From Plectrocnemia conspersa (taxonomy: Eukaryota; Arthropoda; Insecta; Trichoptera; Polycentropodidae): 64,000 nt of DNA. The stretch lies in assembly GCA_009617715.1 (NCBI GenBank), contig VTFK01000138.1, forward strand, positions 1,116,001 through 1,180,000, in the 5' to 3' direction. Below, one piece after another: positions 37,801 through 50,130 of the stretch. Both the position numbers and the translations under genes were made by a program. Below the pieces are notes generated by a model. The model saw nothing but the letters and a program-made list of their open reading frames with translations, searched no databases and was not told where the DNA came from. Position 1 is the stretch's first letter. Each line of letters opens with the position of its first letter.

Positions 37801-39869
37801 TTCATATTTTCAATTATACGTGTTGTGTATTATGATTACTAAATATAAATATGTACCAGCATATACATACATTAACACTTTGAAGCACACGTGCATGAAG
37901 TATTTTTTTGTTTCCGGGCTAAAATATACACTCCATTGCTCTGTAAATTTACGGAAGTGAGTGTAAGATTCTAAACAGTCTTCCCTATTCAGTAGTTAAA
38001 TAAGGCGCACGAGTTTTGCCCCATTATTAAATATGAGTACTTACCTAATTAAGCTTTTGCTTCAGTACAGAATGTAGATTTAAACTTGACCTGACCTCCT
38101 ACCTAAGTGGTCGTGCAGGCAGCATAAATATGCATCAAAGTGAAGCAAAATTTACCAGGCATTTTTAAGTACTAAGAAGATAAAACCTCATGACATTTTT
38201 TCGGCAAATAAAAATATCTGTAATATTGCATATGTATTACTCTACAAAGCGTACGAGTAAACTGAAAAGTAGCTAATTAATATGTCATTTACAGTCCTCT
38301 TGAAGGAAAAACGTCTAGTTAGAGATATAAAAATAGACGAATCTTTATTGTCATGGTCAGAACAACACTGTGATTTTACAGATTTAATTAATATAGAAAA
38401 GAAGTTCATAATTGTAAATTAGACATTTTAATAGCTTTTCAGGCATGTATTGCTATGGATACTATTTGGTTATATTTTTTAAATTGCAAAAAACAGATTA
38501 ATTTGTACAATCGTAGATCAATTATTTACATCTATAAGATATCTAAGCAGCGATAAAACGGTTTCAAGAATAGTTTGATTTTCAAAAATAGTTTTATCTC
38601 TCAATGTATATCTGTTTTATGAATAATATGTAAAATTTTATATTTAAGACGTGTGGTCTTATATTCAAAAAAACATGATATACAATTGACTTTGATATTG
38701 AAAAAATTGCATGCAACTTGCAGTAGAAAAATCTCACAAAAATAAATAAATCTCACTGTGCTACAAATATGCCAGTAAAGGGTTAACAACTTGTAGCATT
38801 CAAACGTGGGCTTATAAGTATCTTAAATATACATTACGAGTGTACAATTAATATAGAACTTTGGTAAACACGAATACAATAACAATGTGAGAGGATTTAT
38901 TGAAACAGCGTACAAATATTATTAAAGTTTTTTGTAACTAAGATCTAATTACTAATTTATATGTGAAACTACGAGTTATTGAATAATATTTTGGTTATAA
39001 ACTAGAATTTCAATATTGGTTTTTCTGTGAATTGATAATACATTACCGGTAATAAATATATAATATTACAATAAGCAGTTAAAACCATACATTTAATAGT
39101 ATAAATAATATAATTTACGTTTTATAACACTTGCAGATGTGTGCTAAAATTAAAAAAAAATAATGTAATATATTTATATATATTTTTTTTAATATAAAAA
39201 TATTTTACAACTTTAAATGAATTAGGGTTTTTTACATTGCGTTATTTATAACATGGGGAAAATAAAATTTAAATAAATTTATCATCAACTAGCGCATTCG
39301 TGATTTATGGACGCGTTTTGCGATATTATCACACGCGACATGTTATCAGTAAACTTAAAAAAATATCGTTACATATGCCATTTTTTTATAAAATATAAAT
39401 ATCTATTATGTATACAATAACATTGTTTCAAATAACAACGGTTGTTTTTACATAATTAATTTTTACAAGGGTTGCAAAAAAATTAAGAATCATGAAACAA
39501 ATATTAAATATCGTTTATATATGTTTTTCTCTAAAAAACCTATTTCGGTATTTTTCGCAAGCGAAACGATTAAATAAAAATATTTATAAAATAATAACGT
39601 GGGTTCTATTAATATAGATTTATATTTACTAGTATGTTAAATACAAAATACTAAAAATCGTACTAATAAATAATGCATAGTACATGTTTATAATTTTAAG
39701 TTGAGCTTACGACTTGCGCTGAAATTGCGACAATTGTTTTACAAATATTATTATTATATTGCGTACTTCACTGCGTATTAAATAGCACGTACATACATAT
39801 GCAAGCGAGATTATGTCAAATCGTAAAAGTATATCCCATATAATATTATATTAGCACTGGCGCTTGTAT
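37801..39869. other. AT-rich non-coding sequence
   Basis: About 2 kb; a small balanced patch at 38080-38160 and a TTAACCCTTTACTGG on the - strand near 38775-38789 that could be a lone piggyBac-type end. Nothing firm. Confidence 0.35.
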
Positions 39870-40130
39870 CTTAAGTATAATTAATCTTGATAGAACAATC
39901 CGGCACGGTGGCTTACATCCGGATTTGCACATTCGCACCCCCGTTTTTCCGACCTTGGCCATTATGAGGGCGGAATAAAGTCCTAGGTCGGAATATATAA
40001 TCCCTCGGTAAGACTTTAGTCGGGATAGTGTCACATTAAGTAGCCGCAAGCCGACCACGGACGTCGAGGAGCAAGCCAAACGGGAAAAGAGTTAGGAGGT
40101 TCTTAGGCATACCTACATTGGTGTCCATTA
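39870..40130. other. GC-rich island
   Basis: Unique segment rich in CCG and CGG words. The - strand frame (39846-40079) has no domain I recognise and no splice sites. Confidence 0.25.
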
Positions 40131-40408
40131 ATCAAGTGACCGCGGCTTTAGTAATATATGATTTAAATGACGTTTTGATGAACAATACTATAAACAGTTC
40201 ATTCATTCTCAGAATTTTGACATTTGTACTAATACACTATTTATACAGCTCCGCAAAATTGAGCTACTATTGTACAGATCGCTGTTATCGATAATACTAT
40301 ATCTTATACGCTGTCCAGCTCTGACTGTTTATGGTACGTGATAAATGAGATAATTTGTTTTGTGGTATATAATTATCAAAAGTCGTAAAGAGGTTGACTA
40401 GTCGTATA

Positions 40409-40457
40409 TTTTATGCAATAATTTCTGCACAACTGTGCAGAAATGTATTGCATAAAA
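40409..40457. other. near-perfect hairpin, 23 paired bases with one bulge
   Basis: TTTTATGCAATA (40409-40420) pairs with 40446-40457, and ATTTCTGCACA (40421-40431) with TGTGCAGAAAT (40434-40444). The single unpaired base is G40445, with a two-base loop (four if the last pair opens). It looks like a foldback duplication of about 24 bp. Confidence 0.85.
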
Positions 40458-40619
40458 CAATTATATTGACCATTCGAAAGAGCTCTTTTGTAGTATGGAG
40501 GTCTCTTTTTCGTTGTATTGACTCATTATGTGCGATTTCCCTACTTTCGAAACAGACTGGCTTATTTTATAAAGTGGTAAATTTATTTTCGTTGTTCAAG
40601 TGGTCGTTAACGTGACCCT

Positions 40620-41129
40620 CCCTCCCCCATATTATTATTTACTATTTTATTTTAGAAATTATTACGCTTAATAAAGCTAATTTTTACACTTAGAAATTTT
40701 AGCTAAACATACATACACTACATAACATAAATATAAGCAAAAAATAAAAAAATAAAAATAATATGAAGTATTTATTTTATTCAAATAAAAATGTTTTAAA
40801 AGTAGCTATAAATTAACATATTTAAAAAAATGAGTAAATTCCATTAAATCTGTATCACAATTGCACTAAATACATTTTATTTACCTGTATATTTTATTAT
40901 ATGATCTTATGAAATATTATATTTTATTTATAGTAACTTTTAAATGTTACTAAACTATTTAAAATACACAAAAAAAATAAATTACACATATTCACTAATA
41001 CACAGAATAAATTACCATATAATTGATGCGCACCCATTGTACTCTTATGTCTGAACATCGCAAAAATTTAAAAAGGTTTAGTCGCGAAAGTGTCTGTATT
41101 ATTCTTATGTATGTACATGTATATACATA
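40620..41129. other. AT-rich non-coding sequence
   Basis: Nothing recognisable. Confidence 0.4.
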
Positions 41130-41259
41130 CCATCTTACAATTTCTTTGCTCCGACTTTGAGCGTCGATTTTGCTCGTTTGTCAGAGTTTTTCATACACAC
41201 ATGCATATACCTGTTCTTGTGTGTCTTGTTACTTTCTTACGTTTTTATATGGTGAATGT

Positions 41260-41355
41260 ATGGTGAGCATATTCAGACATTGGCCCAAGAACTACTGTGC
41301 GCAGCAAGAAAAGCTGGCAAAAGAGCACGAGAGAATAAAGGGGTCGAAGTTCTGA
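41260..41355 (+). CDS. possible short ORF (31 aa), unidentified
   Basis: ATG at 41260 to TGA at 41353-41355. It includes WPKNYCAQQEKLAKEHERIK: charged, helical, with mostly G/C-ending codons in an AT-rich setting. It sits within a balanced island (41130-41480). It could be a micropeptide, part of a spliced exon, or conserved non-coding DNA that happens to be open. Confidence 0.2.
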   Translation: MVSIFRHWPKNYCAQQEKLAKEHERIKGSKF

Positions 41356-41480
41356 GGCTGAATGCATCAAGGAGGCCGCTATGATTGATGCTTTCTATCC
41401 TCGCGAAATACATACACATACGTACGTGGAATGCCAAAGTGCTATGACTTTACACATACGCTCTTGGTTGTATACTACAA

Positions 41481-42589
41481 TGAATATATATATATATATA
41501 TAACGAGACGTAGAGCCATGACCAAATTAGTAGTGAATTTAGTTTATTATAGAAATATACATAATTTTCCTTATAAATACAGAAATGTAGATTTCAGTAT
41601 CAGGCGGTGAAATTGTTATGGTAGGTCTTAGAAACATTAGTCTTTGCTAGTGCGTCCAGTAGCAATCTTTTTTCGCTTGTGTTAGTCAATAATGTCGTGA
41701 AATCGTGATGATCTCTTGCTGTGCTTTGCTTGCGTGAGTCTTAGTTACATATGTTCCCTTGCTCGTGTAAGACCCGATGTGTTCTGTTAATGTTATCTTG
41801 ATGTTCTCTTTGATGTGAATAAGTGTAAATATGTAATAATAGTAGAAAAAAAATCGTGTTTGCAATTAAATCATATCAGAAAAAGGGGCCTTTGATAAAA
41901 AAAATGTATTTATTTCATATTGACACCAATATCAAATATCAATTAAAAGTATATAAAAAATATTTTCGGTACTGACAGTGTTTTATTTTGTAATACCGTA
42001 GTACCAAAGGTGAATTTTTACCACAATACCAATATTACCAGTATTAAAATTCCTCGTCTTCAAGTTTGACTATTAGGGCGATCGTTAACCAAGGGTCTGT
42101 AGAACAATGGCAATTGGCGCAAGGTCAAGCGTGTTATTATTATTTTTAAGCTATTTATTAAATTTATACATAACTCACTCGAGGTCTAAATTCATTATGA
42201 ACGATAACTCTATTGCCATTTTCGAGATTTTATTGATCAGAGCCATTTAGTCGTTTCTGGGATCTCTTGATAAAGCATTGCGACAATATTATTGACAGTG
42301 CTATATATGTATAAATATTTTTAATACATGCTTAATTATTTTTAAACCGGTTTGAATAAAAACATATTGATAATTTAATATTGTTCATGTTTTTGTAAAA
42401 AAAAAAAATTTAATATTATAAAAAAAACATTTTTATCACGAGTAATAAATATGGAAATTTTCCTCTTAAGTTTGATGTTATTTTACATCATTTTTGTATA
42501 TTCTCTTCATGTCTCGTTTAGAATCAAAATAACTTTCTTTGAAAAGATGTCACACAAACTTTGATTAGATAGAAAGAGTTTACTCACAG
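41481..42589. other. AT-rich sequence
   Basis: Contains a short (TA)n at about 41487-41502 and a moderately balanced stretch 41600-41830. No gene. Confidence 0.35.
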
Positions 42590-42920
42590 CCGTTCTTTAT
42601 AAATATTTATGTACATACTATATATTCATTTATGGTTACACGCAAATGCCACGGCAATAAAGCTCCTATTTAAATCGGGTTTAAAATCGTTCCCCATCTT
42701 ATAAACTCGTTTTAGGTTTTACGAGACTTCACTCTGAAAACCGCTGCTTTCAGTAGTTCAATCCTTTAAGCGATTGTTCCAAGTCTAAGCGTAAACTGCT
42801 CTCGATTTATAGGTAGCAATGACTCTCCGGGAGACCCGTAATGGCAATTTAAGAAACGACTCGTGAGTTATGGCGATGAGCAATAGATTGCAACATTAAA
42901 GGCAATCGAAGTCACGTTGT
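42590..42920. other. balanced island, candidate conserved non-coding element
   Basis: Unique, no open frame, composition like the other islands. Confidence 0.25.
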
Positions 42921-43109
42921 GTGCTCAAATGAAATATATAGTCATATACAATAACCACAAAACCTTTAATAAAAGAAAGCTAATGTCGAGTAACTAAAAT
43001 GAGCAATCATTTTTAAATTAAACAATTTTAATCTTGAATTAAAAAAAATAGCTTATATTTTATTATTTATCTCAGTTAACATTTAGTTATAAGCAATATT
43101 TTATAAGTG

Positions 43110-43640
43110 TCATTTAAAGACTATGAATTTTTAAACCTATACAAATATAACTGGTGTTTCAAGTAAAAAAAAAATATAAAAACCAGCAATTTGTGTATTT
43201 TGGAAGATTTTTGCCAATGTCAAAGACCCTTATCTGGTGATTTGAGCTCAAAAACTCATATTAAAAGCTATAAATTTGTTTACTCTAACAAAGCTGAAAA
43301 AAAGTTAGGTCATTAACTGTTTTGTTTTAAATATTTAAAACCAAAATCCTACACGAAGTTCATACATTTGAGTGTGTAGAAAGACTTGTGATGAAGTCCT
43401 GAATTATTATTTTAAGCCTAAAAACGACTATTTAATGTCATATATTTGTGAATTAAGATGAATTATTAAAAATAAATTAAGGTCCTTAACTAATATTTAA
43501 AGCCCAAAAACGCATAGAAAGCTATACATTAATGTATTTAAATAAATTAGTTACGACTTCTAAAGTCTTTAACTAGTATTTAAAGCGCAAAAATGCTATA
43601 AATTTGGGAATATCTGAGATCATGTAAAAGGTTATAATTT
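43110..43640. repeat. degenerate tandem array, unit about 85 bp, at least five copies
   Basis: A consensus block resembling GTCCTTAACTAATATTTAAA, then 'gcccaaaaacgc', 'aaagctata.attt' and 'gtatttaaa' recurs with starts near 43225, 43308, 43395, 43481 and 43564 (spacings 83, 87, 86, 83). A weaker sixth copy may begin near 43110. The copies are strongly diverged, so the array is old. Confidence 0.7.
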
Positions 43641-43839
43641 GGGGTGCATTAAAATATTTGTAATTATTTTTTGTTTTTTTTAGTGTTTTAGAAAAAAATT
43701 GTGTAATTAAAAAAAATATGATTTAATAAAAATGTAAACTTTTGAGGCATTTTTTGGTGTGTACCAAAATTTTATTAAACAGGCTTTGAAGTTTTTATAT
43801 TTTTTTAGGCTTTTTGACAGACTTTTTAAAAGTTTCAAA

Positions 43840-43995
43840 ATGTGTTTATTAACTTTAAGCTTGATATCCAGGTGTAAGCCAAGTATTTAACGCTAGATTT
43901 TCATTTTATCTTTAATGAAACAGTGGCAAAGTTTGTATATGTTTTTTGAATCGGTTTTTTTATTCTGTTTTAGTCTGATTTTGTCTGGTTTAAGA
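43840..43995 (-). repeat. interspersed repeat R1, copy 4
   Basis: It matches the right part of copy 1 ('gtaagcca.gtatttaacgct', 'gtggcaaagtttgt.tatgt', 'ttttattctg.ttttag'). It lies directly after the 85-bp array. Confidence 0.55.
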
Positions 43996-44739
43996 ATTCA
44001 AGCACTCAATTAAAATACCATTAAATCAGTGTAGAACCCTTTATAGGCTTTTTAATAAGATTAATTTTTGCGGGCTTCTATTCAAACGGTTGGAAAATAC
44101 CTAAAATAAAATCAAGGATTAAGGATTCTTGTTAATTATTTAATTCACATTTTCCTTAAATCTCAGCAACATATTCTAGTTTCATTATTATTTATTTTTC
44201 TTTAACTCGTATGTCAACCCTAAAAAAATGCAAAATTATTTTTTGTTATACCGGTTAAAATTTTCAATTAAATGTGTATATATAATCAGAGATCTAAAGT
44301 ATGTGGAAGGTAAAACTGATTATTGCAAAATTAATTATCAATATTAAATTTCAGCCATTGCTCGTCGAGATTTGTTTAATCTAATAATAAAGTGTGGAAT
44401 ATGTTTTTTTTTTTAAAACAGTCCGATAAATATTATTGAACTAGTGTCGATAAGCAGAAGTATTTGATATAAAAGTATAAATATATATTTTTTATATTTA
44501 TTGATTTTGCTTTTTTAAATTAATTTGTGACAATGTTTTTCAAACGCTGATATATGTACATACATGTATTATATTAGTGTGTTATTTATATTCCTAATGA
44601 ATCACCCTGCACAATAAATGTTAAGAGCAAATTTATCATTATGAATTGACATTATTTATTACATAATACCTTATTATTGCTTTGCGGTGTTGAATTAATT
44701 TTTTTATAACAGTTGTCCCTTTGCGTTATTGCTTCAATA
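43996..44739. other. AT-rich non-coding sequence
   Basis: Nothing recognisable. Confidence 0.4.
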
Positions 44740-45060
44740 TTTTATTTACGCGTTCATGAGGGAATGTTGACACTGCCTTTATCATTTTAATGGCGTTCCT
44801 TTGGATAGGGGAAGGGCACCGCTTGCATTCTGTATTGAACTGTGTGCAAACATCCTCCACGAAAGATAGAAATTACGTCAGCAAAGAGCGACCGAAAGGA
44901 CTAGGACTCGGTGAGCGTCGGCAAAAGTCGGCTACGTTCGTTTTTTGTTCCGCCCATTTGCCCGCTACGCTTTCAGTTCGCTACGAGCTTTCGCCGGGTA
45001 AAGATCTGAAACGATCATACGCCTTAAATTTGCTACCATATGCGGTGTACTTATAAAAAT
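44740..45060. other. balanced island with an open frame
   Basis: ATG at 44790 opens 88 codons of balanced usage (starts MAFLWIGEGHRLHSVLNC). No domain, no splice sites, no upstream acceptor. It could be a conserved element that is open by chance. Confidence 0.25.
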
Positions 45061-46149
45061 GTTACTTAAAAAAAATATAAACAAATCAAACACAGTGAAC
45101 ATTTGTGACTATTAAATACTTATCCTTTTTTTTTAATAATAATATTTCTAATAAAACATCCTTAATATAATAACATATAACCTCTATTAACCGCATTTTT
45201 GTCAAAATACGAGCTTTTATCAATATTTTAGTGCTTAGTTTAGTGATACTGATAAAATAATACTTAAATGTATCAGCGACGGACTATTATTAAAATTATA
45301 GTTAAATTGTGTTGATATGCAGTTAATTTTATTTTGAAATAAACTACATTTGCCGATATAGTAAGTCAAAGTTTAATTTATTGTATTTATAATATATAAA
45401 TGCTGGCGGTCGTTCTAGATCTTTAAATTCTCAAGGGAATTTCGCAGAGTTGGGTTAAATAAAGGTATAAAATACCTTTTTAAAGGTCATCCTACATAGA
45501 ATTAAGCTCTATTAACGTTAGGTTTGCTATAAAAATTTAATATTTAAGGATATAAAAACACTATATATATATTTTATTTTTTTATATATATATATTAAAG
45601 TAGTAATTTCAATCAAATAAAATAATTTAATTTTCAAACTCTTAGCGCGAGTAACGAGTAGAGCTTTTTTCTCTTTTCCTTCTCTTACATAATTCTCTTT
45701 TTTATAAATCTCGTTCGAATGGAAAAAATTCGTTCCCATTAGAATTCGGAAAAGTTTCTCATCTCAATGTATTACGAAGAAACTTTCTGAATATAAGAAG
45801 AATATGTATACAGCGGCATTTTGTCTTTCGGGACAAAGCTAAATTGCGATTGTAGCATGTAATGAAAAGCTTTTAAAAGTTAATTTATGAATACTTTCAA
45901 GTACATTGGGCGTAAAATTTCATTACGAAAATTGTAAGAAGGTTCACGTCAAAATTTATTGTTATGATAAAACACACATTCTTTTGTAATACTTAACTAA
46001 GACACATAATTCAGCATTGCATAATTTTTAATAATCATATTTTATTATAAAAAATCATTTTTTTGGGTATAAAAATTTAAATATCTTGATAATGCCAAAA
46101 ATATTTTGTATAAATATATCGAGATATGATATAAAAAAAAATGAATATA
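45061..46149. other. AT-rich sequence
   Basis: A (TA)-rich inverted patch at 45560-45600 and a somewhat balanced stretch 45640-45960. No gene. Confidence 0.35.
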
Positions 46150-46865
<716 letters not shown>

Positions 46866-46950
46866 AAAAAATATTAATGTGTTTTTTTCGCGTTCATCTT
46901 CTTTTTTAATAAGTCTCTATATTTCTCCAATATTGTCCCATATTCACATT
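46866..46950 (-). repeat. partial third copy of the (TA)n-linked repeat
   Basis: 'tttttttcgcgttcat', 'aataagtctctatatttc' and 'attgtccca' repeat the head of the element in tandem behind copy 1, without a (TA)n tract. The CUGAUGA block is missing; GAAAUAUAGAG is kept. Confidence 0.6.
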
Positions 46951-47479
46951 AGTAAACAGTTTATAAACTAATTATCCATGACAATTATTGGGGAGTAATT
47001 AAAATATTTTTTAAACACAATTTAGCAAGTTTTATTACTAATATAACAATTTCTTATTCAGGAATATATATTATTCTTAGGAATATATTTATTATGAATA
47101 CCAAGGTTTTTGGGAAGCTGGTGTAAAGTTTTCATACTTTTACACTGGATTTTATTATATTATATATGTAATGTGAGTATTAAATAGTCTTCATATAGAG
47201 ACATCTATTGAACACGGATGATAGTGAAGATAGTATATATATATAATTTTTTTTATATTATGAAATTATTTCTGGTATTTAAATATGTCTATATGTATAA
47301 AAGTAAAAATACTATCTAGTTACTATTTAAATTATATATTTTTTAAAAATTATTTAAATTAAACCCGTATTTAAAAAAATAATCATTACAATTTAAGCCT
47401 TCAAAAAAAAATTGCTAGAAGGGGGGGGGGTGACAGTATTATTATATATACACATAAATATTGCTTCTATAATAAACAC
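46951..47479. other. AT-rich sequence
   Basis: Ends near a G10 homopolymer (47421-47430), unusual in this AT-rich context. Nothing else. Confidence 0.4.
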
Positions 47480-47870
47480 TGCCTATTTTTTATCACAAGC
47501 CGTGCTAAATGACCAGATTATATCTAAATTCGTTTCACGTGAATAAAATACCTCTGGATTCTCGCTGATAGTTTCTACTTACACATCAATACTCATTTAA
47601 CATTGAACTATAATCGACGTGTCAAAGTAGTCAAGCGAACAATAAAACTTTCGCAGAAACGATTCGTTCTCGTAACTATACAAATCGTTGTTCTGGTGCC
47701 ACCGCGTCTGACCGATAGGAAAAGCATTCGACTTTTCACCGCTTTCCTTAATGTTGTATTAATTAATACGGCTAATTTTCACAATCGAGGGATCGCGTGT
47801 AGAAGAAAACAAACTATTTTTGGCGTTTTATTTGAGTTTATCTTCTAAATGTTTAGTTAAGCGTTGCACC
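47480..47870. other. balanced island
   Basis: A frame is open at 47603-47848 (basic, mixed composition) without splice sites or domain. Candidate conserved non-coding element. Confidence 0.25.
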
Positions 47871-48279
47871 CCTTTATATATCAACCTTCATAAAACACTT
47901 GTTTACTTATAACGATGTATGTATTATAAATTATTACCGTTAGAGAATATTCCTACAAACGTGTAATTATTTTCTCCCAAGGATGCTGATTATTAATAAA
48001 CTTATTCCAAAATTGTTCTTAGTTAACAGATATTTTAATTTTTGACTTAAAAATACGTAGTTTCATATATACATATATTTGATTTACAGGTTTCTTAAAT
48101 TATTGAAGTGCAACTATTTTTTTGGCATTTTTTATTTTTATTGATTAATGTCATAATAGAAATAATATATTTAGTATTTATAATAAATGTTATATTATTT
48201 TAGGGTAGTGCGTGTTTGAAATTAGAACCTTTGAATACTTTAAAAACATTGTGGAATTTATTTTATCGCCAAGTTAAAT
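47871..48279. other. AT-rich non-coding sequence
   Basis: Nothing recognisable. Confidence 0.4.
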
Positions 48280-48560
48280 TGGTCGCCCATCTCAAAGCGT
48301 ATTGTGGGGGCGGGTTCGGTTAATCTTCATACGAAATCTCCATAAATTTTTGTCCACCATTTTTCCGCTGAACAGGGCTACGATAACATTTCGCTCTTGC
48401 TCAATTTATCACTGGCGATTATCGTTGTGCAGTTCATTCAACAAATTAAAGTCGAATCTAACACTAAACCGCCATAGAGAGAGATAAATCGGGCGAACCG
48501 CCCAAAACTCGTTCGTTCAACTACACGCAATCACTCAATCGTGCAAAGTTTAATCCGATT
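48280..48560. other. balanced island
   Basis: Unique segment with CGATAAC, GATTATCG and CCGCC words and no convincing frame. Confidence 0.25.
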
Positions 48561-49114
48561 AATTAACATGACATTGGAAAATTTTCTGTAAATTTATAGT
48601 ATTTTCTAATTAAAATGTATATTTTTTAAATTATTAAAGTCACAGAATTCTCTAATATATATTTATTTATTGATTTCTGATATTTATCTAATAAGAAAAA
48701 GCCCTCAAATATAATGTACACTGCCTAATAAATTAATTTTTAATTTTACATTAAAAAGTTTATCACAATAAAAATTGAAATAAACAATGTTTGTATTAAA
48801 TTAAATATAAAAGTAAAATCTGAGACATGACTAAATTAAAGTATAGTGCTTATTATATTAACGGTTTGTGATATTAAAAAAATAATATTATTTTTTTAAA
48901 TTTAATTTTCATTATTCTAATATTTTCACTAAATAAAAGTAAATAAATTAGTAAAAAATTGACATACCCTTAAAGTATATCTTTAAAAATTAGCAATAAA
49001 GTATTTAATAAATGAATATTTTTTTTTTAAAATTGTAATAAATTAATTAAAAAATCAATTATAAAATTTTGTGAAATTAAAAAATAATTTTGGATTAAAA
49101 CATTTGTTCAGATT
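48561..49114. other. AT-rich non-coding sequence
   Basis: Extremely AT-rich. Nothing recognisable. Confidence 0.4.
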
Positions 49115-49185
49115 TACCCCATTGTAACGCATTGGGCTTACGACTGCCATGTTTTAACGGTAGATTTATTAAAAATAAAAAACAA
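49115..49185 (+). repeat. isolated LINE/SINE 3' tail
   Basis: CCATTGTAACGCATTGGGCT (49119-49138) followed by 'gccatgttttaacgg' and an A-rich run reproduces, in the + direction, the shared 3' stem-loop tail of the SINE and LINE. The 3' arm has decayed (GTTTTAAC). No SINE head or RT lies upstream, so it is a very short, 5'-truncated insertion. Confidence 0.7.
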
Positions 49186-49499
49186 AGAAGTATAATAAAC
49201 AATGTGAAAAAAATAAAGACTTTTATGCATAACTAGAAAATTTGACTTTCATATTTTTTCATTGCATATATCTTAAAAATATGCTAAATATATACATTCT
49301 AGTTAAAGTATTAGCTTACTAATTTAGTATATAAAATAAAATGTTAACATACAGCTTGCTGTGAATGTAATTTAGCTAAGAACGAAAAAAATGGTATTGA
49401 AATAAAGAACAAGCGTATTTTAATGATTATAGTGGTAATATAATATATATTATGTAAAAATATAATAATATACATAATAAATTTTTCTCGGCGATAGGA
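49186..49499. other. AT-rich non-coding sequence
   Basis: Nothing recognisable. Confidence 0.4.
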
Positions 49500-50130
49500 T
49501 AATTGAATCGTATATAGAAACAACAACACACAGTTAGTCATCGTTTACGTCGCTAACTTTAGGGCAAAATATGCAAAGTAACCGGCCGGTGCGTGACTTT
49601 TGTCGATAAAGTACCAACTTTCGTCCAATTGATAACATCTCACGAAGGTTTAATATTTCGAAAGTCGAATTTTGTGTACAAATTCTTTTCGTGAAATCGC
49701 GCAACTTTTCCACGGCGGTGGTATCAATCACCGTCTCGCTCGATCGGAGTTCGATCAAAAGGACTCTATTTGGAAGGGACAGAGTTTTCGACTTTGGCAC
49801 AGTGTGCTTGAAAGAGATTTGGAAGCAATTAAGGGGCAAACTTCATTTTGACAATTACTCAGAACCGTATGGCTACAATGCGGGTGAGGTAATAATAATC
49901 GACCAAAGAAACCGCGCGAAACGGGAAGTTCGAGGAAATTCAAAGGGGAAATTTGTGAAATGTGAAAGCAGTTATGACTATAATGGATTCCTTCTTTTGG
50001 CGTGATTTTGAAATATCCGGTGAAAGGTGCTTTTTTGTATAGGTATGATAATTTACTGATAAAACCGAACGAAATGACTCAATGTATATATTAGCGTATA
50101 CATTATTATACATAATACGAGTATTCAGAA
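49500..50130. other. long balanced island with overlapping open frames
   Basis: Frames are open on the + strand (49691-50005) and the - strand (49534-49839 and 49755-49943). The long overlap on both strands points to composition rather than coding. No domain. It is the largest unique balanced island in this half of the window. Confidence 0.3.

Noticed and set aside
38770..38795. TTAACCCTTTACTGG (- strand) as a second piggyBac element
   Set aside because: No matching opposite terminus could be found nearby; the motif is too short alone.
40409..40457. A microRNA precursor
   Set aside because: The loop is too small and the total length too short for a normal Drosha/Dicer substrate; kept as a hairpin only.
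44790..45056. 88-codon frame as a gene
   Set aside because: No splice sites, domain or repeat match; open only because the island is less AT-rich.
49534..50005. Overlapping frames on both strands as coding exons
   Set aside because: Antiparallel overlap of this extent indicates base composition; neither translation shows a recognisable motif.
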